From: CAYJPV01 sp964396055
GTDB lineage: Bacteria > Acidobacteriota > Vicinamibacteria > Vicinamibacterales > JAKQTR01
DNA length: 10,007 nt
Assembly (NCBI GenBank): GCA_964396055.1
Contig: CAYNDV010000159.1
Location: 1 to 10,007 of the forward strand
Direction: 5' to 3'
Shown here: positions 1 to 7,167 of the stretch, piece after piece
Position numbering within the stretch: the first letter of the stretch is position 1
Layout: every line of letters begins with the position of its first letter
Notes under the pieces: generated by a model
Database searches by the model: none
What the model was told of the DNA's origin: nothing
Seen by the model: the letters and a program-made list of their open reading frames with translations, nothing else
Program-made: the position numbers and the translations under genes

Positions 1-203
1 TCGCACCGGGCGACCTGGTGTTCTTCGCCACCACAGGTTCCGGTCCCACCCACGTCGGCATCGCCCTCGACGGCCGCCGGTTCGTCCACGCCCCCAAGAG
101 CGGCGACGTGGTCCGGGTCGATTCGTTCTCGGCGGCCTACTGGGCGGCGCGGTTCGTGACGGCGCGGCGCCTGTCGGGGTCGGGGCCGGGCGCGCCGCGG
201 TGA
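1..203 (+). CDS. NlpC/P60 family peptidase, C-terminal fragment
   Basis: This is the 3' end of a gene that begins before the window; the reading frame is open from base 3 and stops at TGA 201-203. The visible 66 residues begin APGDLVFF, the conserved turn of NlpC/P60 domains. THVGIALDG follows, with the catalytic histidine, and then FVHAPKSG, whose histidine is the usual third polar active-site residue. The catalytic cysteine and any signal peptide or other N-terminal domains would lie upstream, outside the window. Family knowledge: these are papain-fold peptidases that usually cut stem peptides of peptidoglycan between D-Glu and the diamino acid, acting outside the membrane. The tail after the domain is a short Gly/Pro/Arg-rich stretch. 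An internal GTG at base 18 falls inside the PGDLVFF motif, so it is not a real start. The gene converges on the next one with 22 bases between stops. The domain call is firm; the exact substrate cannot be told. Confidence 0.88.
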   Translation, partial: APGDLVFFATTGSGPTHVGIALDGRRFVHAPKSGDVVRVDSFSAAYWAARFVTARRLSGSGPGAPR

Positions 204-225
204 TCGCTCGCCAGGGGACGTGCGG

Positions 226-852
226 CTACTTCACGGCGGGGTCCCCGACGTGACGGACTTCGATCGACTTGAGGGCCTGCACTTCGCGCGCGCCGGTGAA
301 GGTGTCGGTGGGCACCACCAGGACCAGGTCCCCGATGAACGGCGCCCGCTTGCCGGCGTTGGCGGCCTTGATCAGCGTCCAGTCGTACGCCACCAGGGCG
401 AGCGCGCCCGTCGGGGTGAACAGCAACTCGGACCACGACAGCACCGCCGGGTACGCGTCCGATGCGTACGCGGCCACATAGAGCCCCTTGCGCTTGGCGA
501 ATAGTGGATGGTTGGCCTTCTCTTCGTAACTGGTCGTCAGCGTGATCAGGTCGAGGACGCGCACGCCCTTGAACTGCCACACACCCTGGTCGCCGGAGTG
601 CTCACCGTAGATGATCACGGGGCCCGAATCCTGCCCCTTCAACTGCCCCTTGGCCACCAGGTCCCGGAGCGCGGCAGCCGTGTACTCCCTGCGGACGCCA
701 GCGTCGCTCACCCGATCCAGCACGGTCACGCTGGGGCTCGGGGCGATCTTGGGATTCTCGGCGCGTACAGCCGGGGCAATCAGGACGGCCAGCCCGATGG
801 CCAGCATCAATCGGATTGACCCGTGAACAGTGAACAGAGACCTTTGCGACAC
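226..852 (-). CDS. Exported protein with molybdopterin-oxidoreductase-like fold, no cysteine
   Basis: The protein has 208 residues. The start chosen is GTG at 852 because GGGAGGA sits just upstream (856-862) and the product then begins with a good signal peptide: arginine at residue 14, a hydrophobic core of about 15 residues, and a likely cut after AVRA at residue 31. A longer open frame reaches back to 993, but its extra N-terminus is low-complexity and has no ribosome site. Residues about 75-202 follow the pattern of the sulfite-oxidase-type molybdopterin-binding domain seen in many small periplasmic proteins: FKGVRVLDLI (94-103), a SDAYPAVLSWSELL stretch (131-144) matching the 'DGY..v.sl.El' segment, then GDLVLVVPTD (174-183) and a final VQALKSIEVRHV strand. 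The mature protein contains no cysteine, so the Mo-ligating thiolate of true sulfite oxidases is missing. It may bind another ligand or be structural. A sigma70-like promoter lies upstream. Export is well supported; the fold assignment is moderate; the function is unknown. Confidence 0.6.
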   Translation of the reverse strand: MSQRSLFTVHGSIRLMLAIGLAVLIAPAVRAENPKIAPSPSVTVLDRVSDAGVRREYTAAALRDLVAKGQLKGQDSGPVIIYGEHSGDQGVWQFKGVRVLDLITLTTSYEEKANHPLFAKRKGLYVAAYASDAYPAVLSWSELLFTPTGALALVAYDWTLIKAANAGKRAPFIGDLVLVVPTDTFTGAREVQALKSIEVRHVGDPAVK

Positions 853-855
853 GAT

Positions 856-862
856 TCCTCCC
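856..862 (-). promoter_or_regulatory. Ribosome binding site of the exported Moco-fold-like protein
   Basis: On the minus strand GGGAGGA is followed by three bases and the GTG start. This strong Shine-Dalgarno match decides the start at 852 over the longer frame from 993. Confidence 0.7.
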
Positions 863-992
863 GGTTCGCTTCCGGCCGTCGGTGCAGTACCCGCGGCCGG
901 CCCACTCAGTGTCGACAGCGAGGACGTCGCTCGAGACGCGCGGCCTCGCAGGCCCGAGGCACGCGGATGACCGCGTCCCGATCCACGAGGCA

Positions 993-1021
993 AGAATAGC
1001 GTGTCCGCCGGCGAGTGTCAC
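993..1021 (-). promoter_or_regulatory. Sigma70-like promoter for the gene at 226-852
   Basis: Read on the minus strand, GTGACA (1021-1016) is followed by a 17-base spacer and TATTCT (998-993). This matches the TTGACA/TATAAT consensus at 5 of 6 and 4 of 6 positions with ideal spacing. Transcription would start near 986, giving a leader of about 135 bases before the GTG at 852. The site overlaps the divergent region shared with the kinase gene. Confidence 0.5.
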
Positions 1022-1081
1022 CCCGCCCACGGCCGGAACGCCGGACGGGACCGCTCACGATCCTCGGCCGATTCTCACGCC

Positions 1082-1090
1082 TGATATACT
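1082..1090 (+). promoter_or_regulatory. Extended -10 promoter of the kinase gene, probably leaderless
   Basis: TGATATACT combines an extended -10 (TGA) with TATACT at 1085-1090. No convincing -35 is seen 16-18 bases upstream. The ATG of the kinase is at 1097, six bases after the -10 hexamer, which is about where transcription should begin. No Shine-Dalgarno sequence is visible before this ATG. Both facts suggest a leaderless mRNA. Confidence 0.5.
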
Positions 1091-1096
1091 CGCGCC

Positions 1097-3679
1097 ATGC
1101 CCCTCGCGCCAGGCACACGCCTCGGCCCGTACGAGATCGTCGCGCCGATCGGCGCGGGCGGCATGGGTGAAGTCTTCCGCGCACGGGACACGCGCCTCGG
1201 CCGCGACGTCGCCCTCAAGATCCTCCCGGCATCGGTCGCCTTCCTGCCCGATCGGCTCCGCCGCTTCGCGCAGGAAGCCCAGGCCGCAGCCGCCCTGAAT
1301 CACCCGAACGTCCTCGCCGTCTACGACGTGCACACCGATGGCGAGACACCCTACGTCGTCTCGGAACTCCTGGACGGGGAGACGCTGCGCTCGGCCCTGG
1401 ATCGAGGCCCGCTGGCGCCACGCCGCGCTGTCGAGATCGCCACGCAGGTGGCCGCCGGCCTCGCCGCAGCACACCAGAAGGGCATCGTTCACCGCGACGT
1501 CAAACCCGAGAACATCTTCCTGACGACGGACGGCCGCGCGAAACTGCTCGACTTCGGCCTCGCGCGCATGACCGGGCCCGGGACGGAGGATGCCGACACG
1601 ACGTGCGCCGCCGAACCCGCCGTGACACAGCCCGGCGTCGTCCTCGGCACGGTCGGCTACATGGCCCCGGAGCAGGTACGGGGCGAGCCCGCCGACTGGC
1701 GCGCCGACGTGTTTGCGCTCGGGGCGGTCTGCTACGAGATGCTCGCCGGCATCCGGGCGTTCCGGGGCGACACGTCCGTGGAAGTCATGACGGCCATCCT
1801 GCAGTCGGATCCGCCGCCGATGCCGGCCGACCGCGTGGCACCCGGGCTCGAGCGCGCCATCCTCAGGTGTCTCGAGAAATCGCCGGCGCAGCGGTTCCAG
1901 TCCACGAGCGACGTCGCCTACGCCTTCGACGCGATCGTGGCGGGGACGGCGGCGGCCCCGGCCGATCCGGGCCCGGCGCCGTCGCCGGCCCGCCGCCTGA
2001 CGCCGCTGCCGCTGCTGGCCGCAATCCTCGGCGGCGTGGGACTGGGACTGGCAGGCGCCTGGGCCATGTGGCGGGGGGACGTCCCCGAGCAATCGTCGCC
2101 AACCTACGAGGCGAAGACGTTCGATCGACTCCCGGTGATGAACGCCCGCTTCATGCCCGATGGACAGACGATCGTCTACAGCGCGGCGTCACGTGCGCAC
2201 GAGCCGTCGATCTACGTGATTGGCCCGTCCGCTGAAGCGCCGCAGCGGCTCGAGGTGCCTGCCGCGCACCTGTTGTCGGTATCCCGCAGCGGTGAACTGG
2301 CGGTGATCACCAGCGCTCGTCACCTGACGCATCGCCTCTACCTGGGCACGCTTGCCCGGATGACCATCGGCAGCTCGCCGCGGCCCCTGCTCGAGGGCGT
2401 CCGGGAGGCCGACTGGGGACCCGACGGCGAATCGCTCGCCATCGTCCGCGATCTCGGCGATGGCCGCGACGGCCTCGAGTACCCCGCCGGGACGCCGCTC
2501 CACCAGGCCAGCGGCTACCTGAGCGACCCGCGCGTGTCACCCGACGGCCGGCGCGTCGCCTTCGTGGCACACTCGTGGCGGTTCGACGATCGCGGGCGCG
2601 TGATGGTGGCCGAACGCGGGTCTGCCGCGCGGGCACTCACGCCCGAACTGTGGTCGATCCAGGGCCTGGCGTGGACGCCCGATGGCACGACACTCGTGTA
2701 CTCGGGCAACGCGACGGGCGGCTCCACCATGCAGCCGATGGCCGTCGCGGTGTCCGGCGAGACGCCGCCCCGGACGGTGCTGACCGTGCCGGCGCGGCTC
2801 ATCGTGCACGACGTGGGGCGGGACGGCCGCTGGCTCGCTGTCCGGGAAGACCTGGCCTTCGGGGTGCGGGCCCTGGTGCCTGGCAGCGACGGCGAACGCG
2901 AACTGGGCTGGCTGGGATCGACAGGGGCGCGGGCGTTGTCGGCCGACGGCCGCCAACTGCTGATGGTCGATGTCGGGCAGCGCAGCGGCGCCTCGTACGG
3001 CGTCGTGCTGCGCGCCACCGACGGCTCCGGCGCCGTGCGCCTCGGGGCCGGCAGCGCCGAGCGCCTGTCCCCGGACGGACAGTGGGCGGCGGCCATCCTG
3101 ACGTCTCCACCCGAGGTGGTGCTGTATCCCACCGGACCAGGCACGGTCCGGCGGCTGGCGACAGGCCGGTTCGATCCCATCACCTCGGTGCAGTGGTTCC
3201 CCGACAGCCGGCACGTGCTGGTGTGCGGCACCGAGCCGGGGCGCCTGCCCCGCTGCTACCGCACCGATCTCGACGGCGAGACACCTGCACCCGTCACGGA
3301 GGAGGGCGTGCAGGGGTGGCTGGCGCCGGACGGCCAGACGCTGCTGCTCCGGGCCCGCGACGGCACCGCCCGCCTCGGCCGGCTCGGGGAGACGGCTGCC
3401 GGGCGTGTCGACGCGCTGGCCCCCGACGATCGGATCGTGAGCTGGAGCCGGGACGCCTCGTCGGTGTTCGTGCAGCGTGGATTCGAGGTGCCGGTGCGCG
3501 TCGAGCGGGTCCACCTCGCCGATGGCCGGCGCTCGCTCGCGACGACGATCATGCCGGCCGGTGTCAACGAACCCGCGAGCGTCTTCCTCGCCGACTGGAT
3601 CGACGAGGGCCGCTGGTACGTCTACAACTACACGTCGGTCCCCTCCGTGCTGTTCGTCGTCTCCGGCGTGCGCCCGTGA
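1097..3679 (+). CDS. Membrane Ser/Thr protein kinase with extracytoplasmic TolB/WD40-like propeller
   Basis: The protein has 860 residues in three parts. Residues about 12-280 are a complete Hanks-type (PknB-like) kinase: glycine loop GAGGMGEV (19-26), ATP-anchoring Lys41 in VALKIL, helix-C Glu60, catalytic loop HRDVKPEN (132-139, Asp134), DFG (152-154), a long activation segment, GTVGYMAPE (184-192). All catalytic residues are present, so it should be active. A Pro/Ala-rich linker leads to one hydrophobic transmembrane stretch at about 303-325. Residues about 335-860 carry repeated 'PDG' blades, such as MPDGQTIVYS (353-362), SPDGRRVAFV (481-490), TPDGTTLVYS (527-536), SPDGQW (658-663) and APDGQTLL (743-750), typical of TolB/PD40 beta-propellers. 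The kinase should face the cytoplasm and the propeller the periplasm, where it may bind a ligand or partner; that role is inferred. The start MPLAPGTRLGPYEI is the normal beginning of this family. The gene converges with the caspase gene downstream. Confidence 0.95.
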   Translation: MPLAPGTRLGPYEIVAPIGAGGMGEVFRARDTRLGRDVALKILPASVAFLPDRLRRFAQEAQAAAALNHPNVLAVYDVHTDGETPYVVSELLDGETLRSALDRGPLAPRRAVEIATQVAAGLAAAHQKGIVHRDVKPENIFLTTDGRAKLLDFGLARMTGPGTEDADTTCAAEPAVTQPGVVLGTVGYMAPEQVRGEPADWRADVFALGAVCYEMLAGIRAFRGDTSVEVMTAILQSDPPPMPADRVAPGLERAILRCLEKSPAQRFQSTSDVAYAFDAIVAGTAAAPADPGPAPSPARRLTPLPLLAAILGGVGLGLAGAWAMWRGDVPEQSSPTYEAKTFDRLPVMNARFMPDGQTIVYSAASRAHEPSIYVIGPSAEAPQRLEVPAAHLLSVSRSGELAVITSARHLTHRLYLGTLARMTIGSSPRPLLEGVREADWGPDGESLAIVRDLGDGRDGLEYPAGTPLHQASGYLSDPRVSPDGRRVAFVAHSWRFDDRGRVMVAERGSAARALTPELWSIQGLAWTPDGTTLVYSGNATGGSTMQPMAVAVSGETPPRTVLTVPARLIVHDVGRDGRWLAVREDLAFGVRALVPGSDGERELGWLGSTGARALSADGRQLLMVDVGQRSGASYGVVLRATDGSGAVRLGAGSAERLSPDGQWAAAILTSPPEVVLYPTGPGTVRRLATGRFDPITSVQWFPDSRHVLVCGTEPGRLPRCYRTDLDGETPAPVTEEGVQGWLAPDGQTLLLRARDGTARLGRLGETAAGRVDALAPDDRIVSWSRDASSVFVQRGFEVPVRVERVHLADGRRSLATTIMPAGVNEPASVFLADWIDEGRWYVYNYTSVPSVLFVVSGVRP

Positions 3680-3684
3680 GCGCG

Positions 3685-3701
3685 GGCGGCGCGACGCCGC
3701 C
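3685..3701. terminator. GC hairpin between convergent stops
   Basis: GGCGGCG (3685-3691), a CGA loop and CGCCGCC (3695-3701) form a perfect 7-bp stem in the 43 bases between the kinase stop (3679) and the caspase-gene stop (3723). No T-run follows on either strand, so it is not a classical intrinsic terminator. Its position suits a bidirectional one. In such GC-rich DNA it could also arise by chance. Confidence 0.3.
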
Positions 3702-3722
3702 GGTGCGGGCGTGCCGCGATGA

Positions 3723-6700
3723 TCACCGCATCAACAGGCGAATCGGCTGCCGGGGGTTCGCTTCGAAGGCGTTGAGCGAGAACGCGAAGCCGAAGGGCCT
3801 GCCCAGTTCGTTGGCGGCGTAGGGCGCATCCGGCCCCTGCTGCGCGTACGACCAGCCGAGACCGCCGACGAGCAGGCCGCCGCCGTCGCGCACGAATCGC
3901 TCGATGGCCGGCACGTGGCGCGTGGCGAAGTCCGGCGGCGGATCCCAGTCGCTGGCATACCAGAGCACCGACGCGCAGCGCAGGTCCGACTCGAGCGACG
4001 CCGGGCTGGTCACGACGAAACGCCAGCCCCGGCGATCGATGAAGCGCGTCATGGCCGTGATCTGGCCGACGCGCAGGAAGGTGCCTTCCCAGAACACGAT
4101 CGTCGTGACGTCCCCGCAGCCGGCCGGCGTGGCGCTGCGCCCGAGCCAGCGCAGGGCGTTCTCGGCAAACGTCAGGTTGTCGGCCCCCTCGCCCCGGGCT
4201 TCGTCATCCCGCGTGAGGCCGTCGTGCGCGTACACCAGCACATGGCCGCTGCCGTAGTCGCGTGCAACGATGAACTCGCGCGACTCTTCACCGGTCGGCG
4301 CCCACAAGTTCGGCACCTCGTCGGGCAGCCGGCCGATCGAAAACCAGGCCTCGTCGTCACCGTCTCCGGGCGGGGCCACGAGGCAGCCGGGGTACGTGCA
4401 GACGCTGCCGGCGTTGCCGCGCGACAGGTACAACTGCAACGAGCTGAACAGGCTCCGCACCGCGCGTTCCTTCTCGAGCTGGGCTCGCGCTGCAGCCGCC
4501 GACGCGCGAGCCTCCTCCTCCCGGGCACGCGCGGCGGCGGTGGTGGCGGCCTGCTGCTGCACGCGGGCCTCGGCCGCGCGCTGGCGCGCCTGCAGCCCGA
4601 AGACCAGGCTCGCCACCGCCAGCGCCGCCATGCCGACGGTGGTGGCCACGGCGGCGCGACGTGCGCGCCGACGGCCGCGGACGCTGCGCTCGACGAAGAG
4701 CCGCTCGCGGGTGTTGAGCCAGGCCGCGTCCGTCCGGAGCAGCGGCGCCAGCAGGGCGCTCCGGGCGCTGTCGCTCCACAGCAGGCCCCGCTGCGCGGCG
4801 CGATCGGTCGTCCGGGCCCAGTCGAGGGCGGCCGCAGAGAGTTTCTGCCGCATGGCCAGGGGCAGGGGATCGGCGCCCGCCTCGTGGATCCACCCGATCA
4901 GGCGGCCCCAGGCGCGCACGAGGGCGTCGTGCGCAGGCTCGGCGTATCCGTCGCCGTCGACATCGCGATCCTCGACGACCAGGCGCGCCTCGGTGAGGCG
5001 GTGCAGCACCTCACGGACGCGGGCGTTCTCCGCGGGGTCCGCGAACTCGAGTTCCCGATCGCTCACCCGGCGTCTGGCCAGGCTGGCGGTCCCGCCGGCC
5101 ACCATGCGCAACATGAGGTGCCGCATCGACGCCCGGTGGGCCTCGTCGAGCGATTCGTACTCGTGGTCGGCCCGCGACCGCAGTGCGCCGACGACGCCGC
5201 CAATCGCCTCGTAGTCCGCCTTCGTCAGCGCGCGATCGGACGACGGCCTCCCGACGTAGCGCACGTACATCTCGCTCAGCGCAAACGACAGCAGCGGCAG
5301 GCCGCCGGGCGTGTTGACCACGTCGTCGAGCAGCGTGTCCACCAGCGAGGCCGGCTCGAAGTACAACACGCGGGCCGACGCCGGTTGCTCGATGACGGCT
5401 TTCAGGTCGGCGCGGCTCATCGGCGGGACGACGAACCGGGCGTCCTGCCAGCCCGCGCCGAGCGGTGAACGGTCGAACTGCGGCTCGAAATCGGTGCGCA
5501 GCGTGAGGACGACGGCCACCTGCAGAGGGTATGCCTCGATCAGCCGCGCCAGCAGCGTCAGCGCGGCGTCACGGTCGGACGCCGTGCGTGTCATCGTCAC
5601 GAGCTCTTCGCACTGGTCGACCACGAGCAGCAGGCGGCGCCCGGCGTGCTGGCGGCACCAGGTGCCGACGGCGTCGTCCAGGCGATCGGGGGCGACGGCT
5701 GCGCCGCCGGGCGCGACGGCCGACAGCGTCCGGGCCAGCGCGTCGAGCGGCGCGGCGCCTGGCCGCACCACGGGCAGGACCTGCCAGCGCGAGTCCGATT
5801 CGAGGCGCGGCAGCACGCCAGCCTTGACCAGGCTCGACTTCCCGGTACCCGACGCGCCGAGCACGACCACGAATGCGGAGCGCTCGATGGCCTCCTGCAG
5901 CGCGCGGGTAGCGGTCTCGCGCCCGAAGAAGAGCGGCGCGTCGGCCCGGTCGTAGGCGGCCAGGCCGCGCCAGGGATTCGCGGTGAGATCGAGGGGCGGC
6001 GCGGGCGGCAGCGACAACTCACGGCCGGGAACCGTGAAGACGAACTCGCCCTTGTCGTGGCGGGGCATCGGCCAGAGCCGCGGCGTCTGGCGGGTGCCCG
6101 CCTGCAGGGCCGCGGTCTGCAGGCGATCCTCGATGTAGAGGTAGAGCTCCGTGGCCGTCATCAGCCCGTCGCCGCCCTCACGGGGCACGAGATCGCCCCG
6201 GCCCTCGAGGGCCTCGAACAACGCCAGCGCAAACGGCGAGTGCTCTCCCCGCTCGGTCCGGCTGCCCAGCGTGCCCGACGCCAGGCGGTCGAGGGCTTCC
6301 TGGTCCTGCGACGCCGACGTGATCACCTGCCAGGCCGGGTCGCGCACGAACCGCGCGTAGCGCTCCTGGTGGATCACCTCGGGCAGGGCAGCGGCCGCCC
6401 GCGTGCTGCTCCACCGGAACGCCCCCGAGAAGCACGAGTCGAGGATCACGAGCACGTGCCGGCACGGCAGCGCCGAGATGGCGTCGCTCACCAGGGGCAT
6501 CGACAGGAACGTCGACGCGTCGGCGCGCGAGGCGTCGACGGGCAGCAGGTACCCGTTCGGCCCGTCCTGGCCGTCGAGCGCCACGCCGTGGCCCGCGAAG
6601 TAGAACACCAGCCGGTCGTCCGGACCCATGCGCGCCGGCAGATCGTGTCTCAGCAGCGAGGCGAGCCGGGTGCCGGTCGCCTCGGCATCGAGCAGGGTGA

Positions 6701-6875
6701 TCACGTCGTAGCCGTGCTGCGCCGCGAGGATCCCGCCAAGGCGGCGCGCATCGTTGACCGCCGTGCGCAGCGGCGGGACGCCGTGGCTGTACGCGTCGAT
6801 GCCGACCACCACGGCGAGCGAGCGGGCGAAGGGCGGCGCCAGCGCAGAGTCAGACATGGGATGCGGGCGCGGCAT
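3723..6875 (-). CDS. Caspase (C14) - nSTAND ATPase - TM - GATase-like (TCAF/M60-N-like) fusion
   Basis: The protein has 1050 residues. Residues about 17-260 are a caspase/metacaspase-like domain: AVVVGIDAY, the FYFAGHG motif with catalytic His96, and VILDSCFSG with catalytic Cys148. Residues about 300-560 are a novel STAND (nSTAND1-type) ATPase: NPWRGLAAYDRADAPLFFGRE region, Walker A GASGTGKSS (340-348), Walker B-like LLLVVDQCEEL (415-425). A winged-helix segment ends near AEPAHDALVRAW (645-656). A transmembrane helix spans about 741-760, followed by an Ala/Arg/Glu-rich coiled coil to about 808. The C-terminus (about 865-1050) contains SGHVLVYAHDGL, NALRWLG, FVRDGGGLLVGGLGWSYAQQ and ANELGRPFGF. 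These resemble the ThuA/glutamine-amidotransferase-like domain at the N-terminus of TCAF and M60-like proteins. The M60 zinc motif HExxH is absent. Family knowledge suggests ligand-triggered ATPase oligomerisation that activates the protease; the GATase-like domain may be the sensor. ATG 6857 is an alternative start; neither has a clear ribosome site. Confidence 0.9.
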   Translation of the reverse strand: MPRPHPMSDSALAPPFARSLAVVVGIDAYSHGVPPLRTAVNDARRLGGILAAQHGYDVITLLDAEATGTRLASLLRHDLPARMGPDDRLVFYFAGHGVALDGQDGPNGYLLPVDASRADASTFLSMPLVSDAISALPCRHVLVILDSCFSGAFRWSSTRAAAALPEVIHQERYARFVRDPAWQVITSASQDQEALDRLASGTLGSRTERGEHSPFALALFEALEGRGDLVPREGGDGLMTATELYLYIEDRLQTAALQAGTRQTPRLWPMPRHDKGEFVFTVPGRELSLPPAPPLDLTANPWRGLAAYDRADAPLFFGRETATRALQEAIERSAFVVVLGASGTGKSSLVKAGVLPRLESDSRWQVLPVVRPGAAPLDALARTLSAVAPGGAAVAPDRLDDAVGTWCRQHAGRRLLLVVDQCEELVTMTRTASDRDAALTLLARLIEAYPLQVAVVLTLRTDFEPQFDRSPLGAGWQDARFVVPPMSRADLKAVIEQPASARVLYFEPASLVDTLLDDVVNTPGGLPLLSFALSEMYVRYVGRPSSDRALTKADYEAIGGVVGALRSRADHEYESLDEAHRASMRHLMLRMVAGGTASLARRRVSDRELEFADPAENARVREVLHRLTEARLVVEDRDVDGDGYAEPAHDALVRAWGRLIGWIHEAGADPLPLAMRQKLSAAALDWARTTDRAAQRGLLWSDSARSALLAPLLRTDAAWLNTRERLFVERSVRGRRRARRAAVATTVGMAALAVASLVFGLQARQRAAEARVQQQAATTAAARAREEEARASAAAARAQLEKERAVRSLFSSLQLYLSRGNAGSVCTYPGCLVAPPGDGDDEAWFSIGRLPDEVPNLWAPTGEESREFIVARDYGSGHVLVYAHDGLTRDDEARGEGADNLTFAENALRWLGRSATPAGCGDVTTIVFWEGTFLRVGQITAMTRFIDRRGWRFVVTSPASLESDLRCASVLWYASDWDPPPDFATRHVPAIERFVRDGGGLLVGGLGWSYAQQGPDAPYAANELGRPFGFAFSLNAFEANPRQPIRLLMR

Positions 6876-6900
6876 GAGCGCCGCCGCAGGCCGGGAGTTC

Positions 6901-6909
6901 TGCTAGAAT
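6901..6909 (+). promoter_or_regulatory. Extended -10 promoter of the Lys/Ala-rich protein gene
   Basis: TGCTAGAAT holds TAGAAT (6904-6909) with an upstream TGC extension. No -35 match is visible at the expected distance (GC-only sequence near 6881). Transcription would start near 6916, leaving a leader of about 40 bases that contains the ribosome site at 6945. The site lies in the 79-base divergent region shared with the caspase gene. Confidence 0.5.
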
Positions 6910-6944
6910 CGGGCAACACAGACACACAGGGGACCACTCCCACT

Positions 6945-6950
6945 GGAGGG
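6945..6950 (+). promoter_or_regulatory. Ribosome binding site, Lys/Ala-rich protein
   Basis: GGAGGG lies four bases before ATG 6955. It favours this start over the internal ATG at 6982, which has no comparable site. Confidence 0.65.
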
Positions 6951-6954
6951 ACAG

Positions 6955-7162
6955 ATGCCTGGAGACCGGAAGCCTCAGGGCATGGCCGCCAAGCGCGGCG
7001 CTGCCACCAAGCCGGCGACCGCCGCGAAGAAGGTCGTCAAGAAGGNNNNNNNNNNNNNNNNNNNNNNNNNNNNNNNNNNNNNNNNNNNNNNNNNNNNNNN
7101 NNNNNNNNNNNNNNNNNNNNNNNNNNNNNNNNNNNNNNNNNNNNNCCGCCAAGAAACGTTAG
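6955..7162 (+). CDS. Histone-H1-like Lys/Ala-rich basic protein, interrupted by assembly gap
   Basis: The gene starts at ATG 6955 with a strong ribosome site. The readable N-terminus contains MAAKRGAATKPATAAKK and VVKK, alternating alanine and lysine. After the gap the sequence ends with GCC AAG AAA CGT TAG (7148-7162), reading AKKR-stop, the typical end of such proteins. This frame differs from the N-terminal frame when the 100 N are counted as real bases. That is expected, because a 100-N run is a conventional placeholder for a gap of unknown length. The real protein is therefore of unknown size and probably repetitive (AAKK-like units), which would explain the assembly break. Family knowledge: Lys/Ala-rich tails of this kind occur in bacterial H1-like and AlgP-like DNA-binding proteins that compact or coat the chromosome. 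Binding to DNA or RNA is inferred from composition only. The gene is divergent from the caspase gene and converges on the C11 protease gene with five bases between stops. Confidence 0.7.
7046..7145. other. Assembly gap (100 N)
   Basis: Exactly 100 undetermined bases, a standard scaffold placeholder. It falls inside the Lys/Ala-rich gene, so the missing piece is probably a run of near-identical codons that short reads could not span. Any reading frame carried through it is meaningless. Confidence 0.97.
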
Positions 7163-7167
7163 CGTCA

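Noticed and set aside
853..993. N-terminal extension of the exported protein to a start at 993
   Set aside because: The added residues are low-complexity, would bury the signal peptide, and lack a ribosome site, whereas GTG 852 has GGGAGGA; the promoter found at 993-1021 also leaves no room for that start.
1055..2092. Open frame of 345 codons antisense to the kinase domain
   Set aside because: Shadow frame opposite an intact kinase; no motifs.
2575..3822. Open frame of 415 codons inside the kinase gene, plus strand, other frame
   Set aside because: Shadow of the propeller region; Arg-rich, no domain, no ribosome site.
3915..5468. Long open frame (517 codons) on the plus strand, antisense to the caspase-nSTAND gene
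   Set aside because: Low-complexity Arg/Ala/Gly-rich product with no motifs. It is an overlap artefact of high GC, opposite a gene with clear catalytic motifs.
3723..6875. Interpretation as a known anti-phage Avs or caspase-gasdermin defence system
   Set aside because: No gasdermin-like gene, nuclease effector or neighbouring defence gene is visible, and nSTAND-caspase proteins are also common in signalling-rich genomes; defence remains only a possibility.
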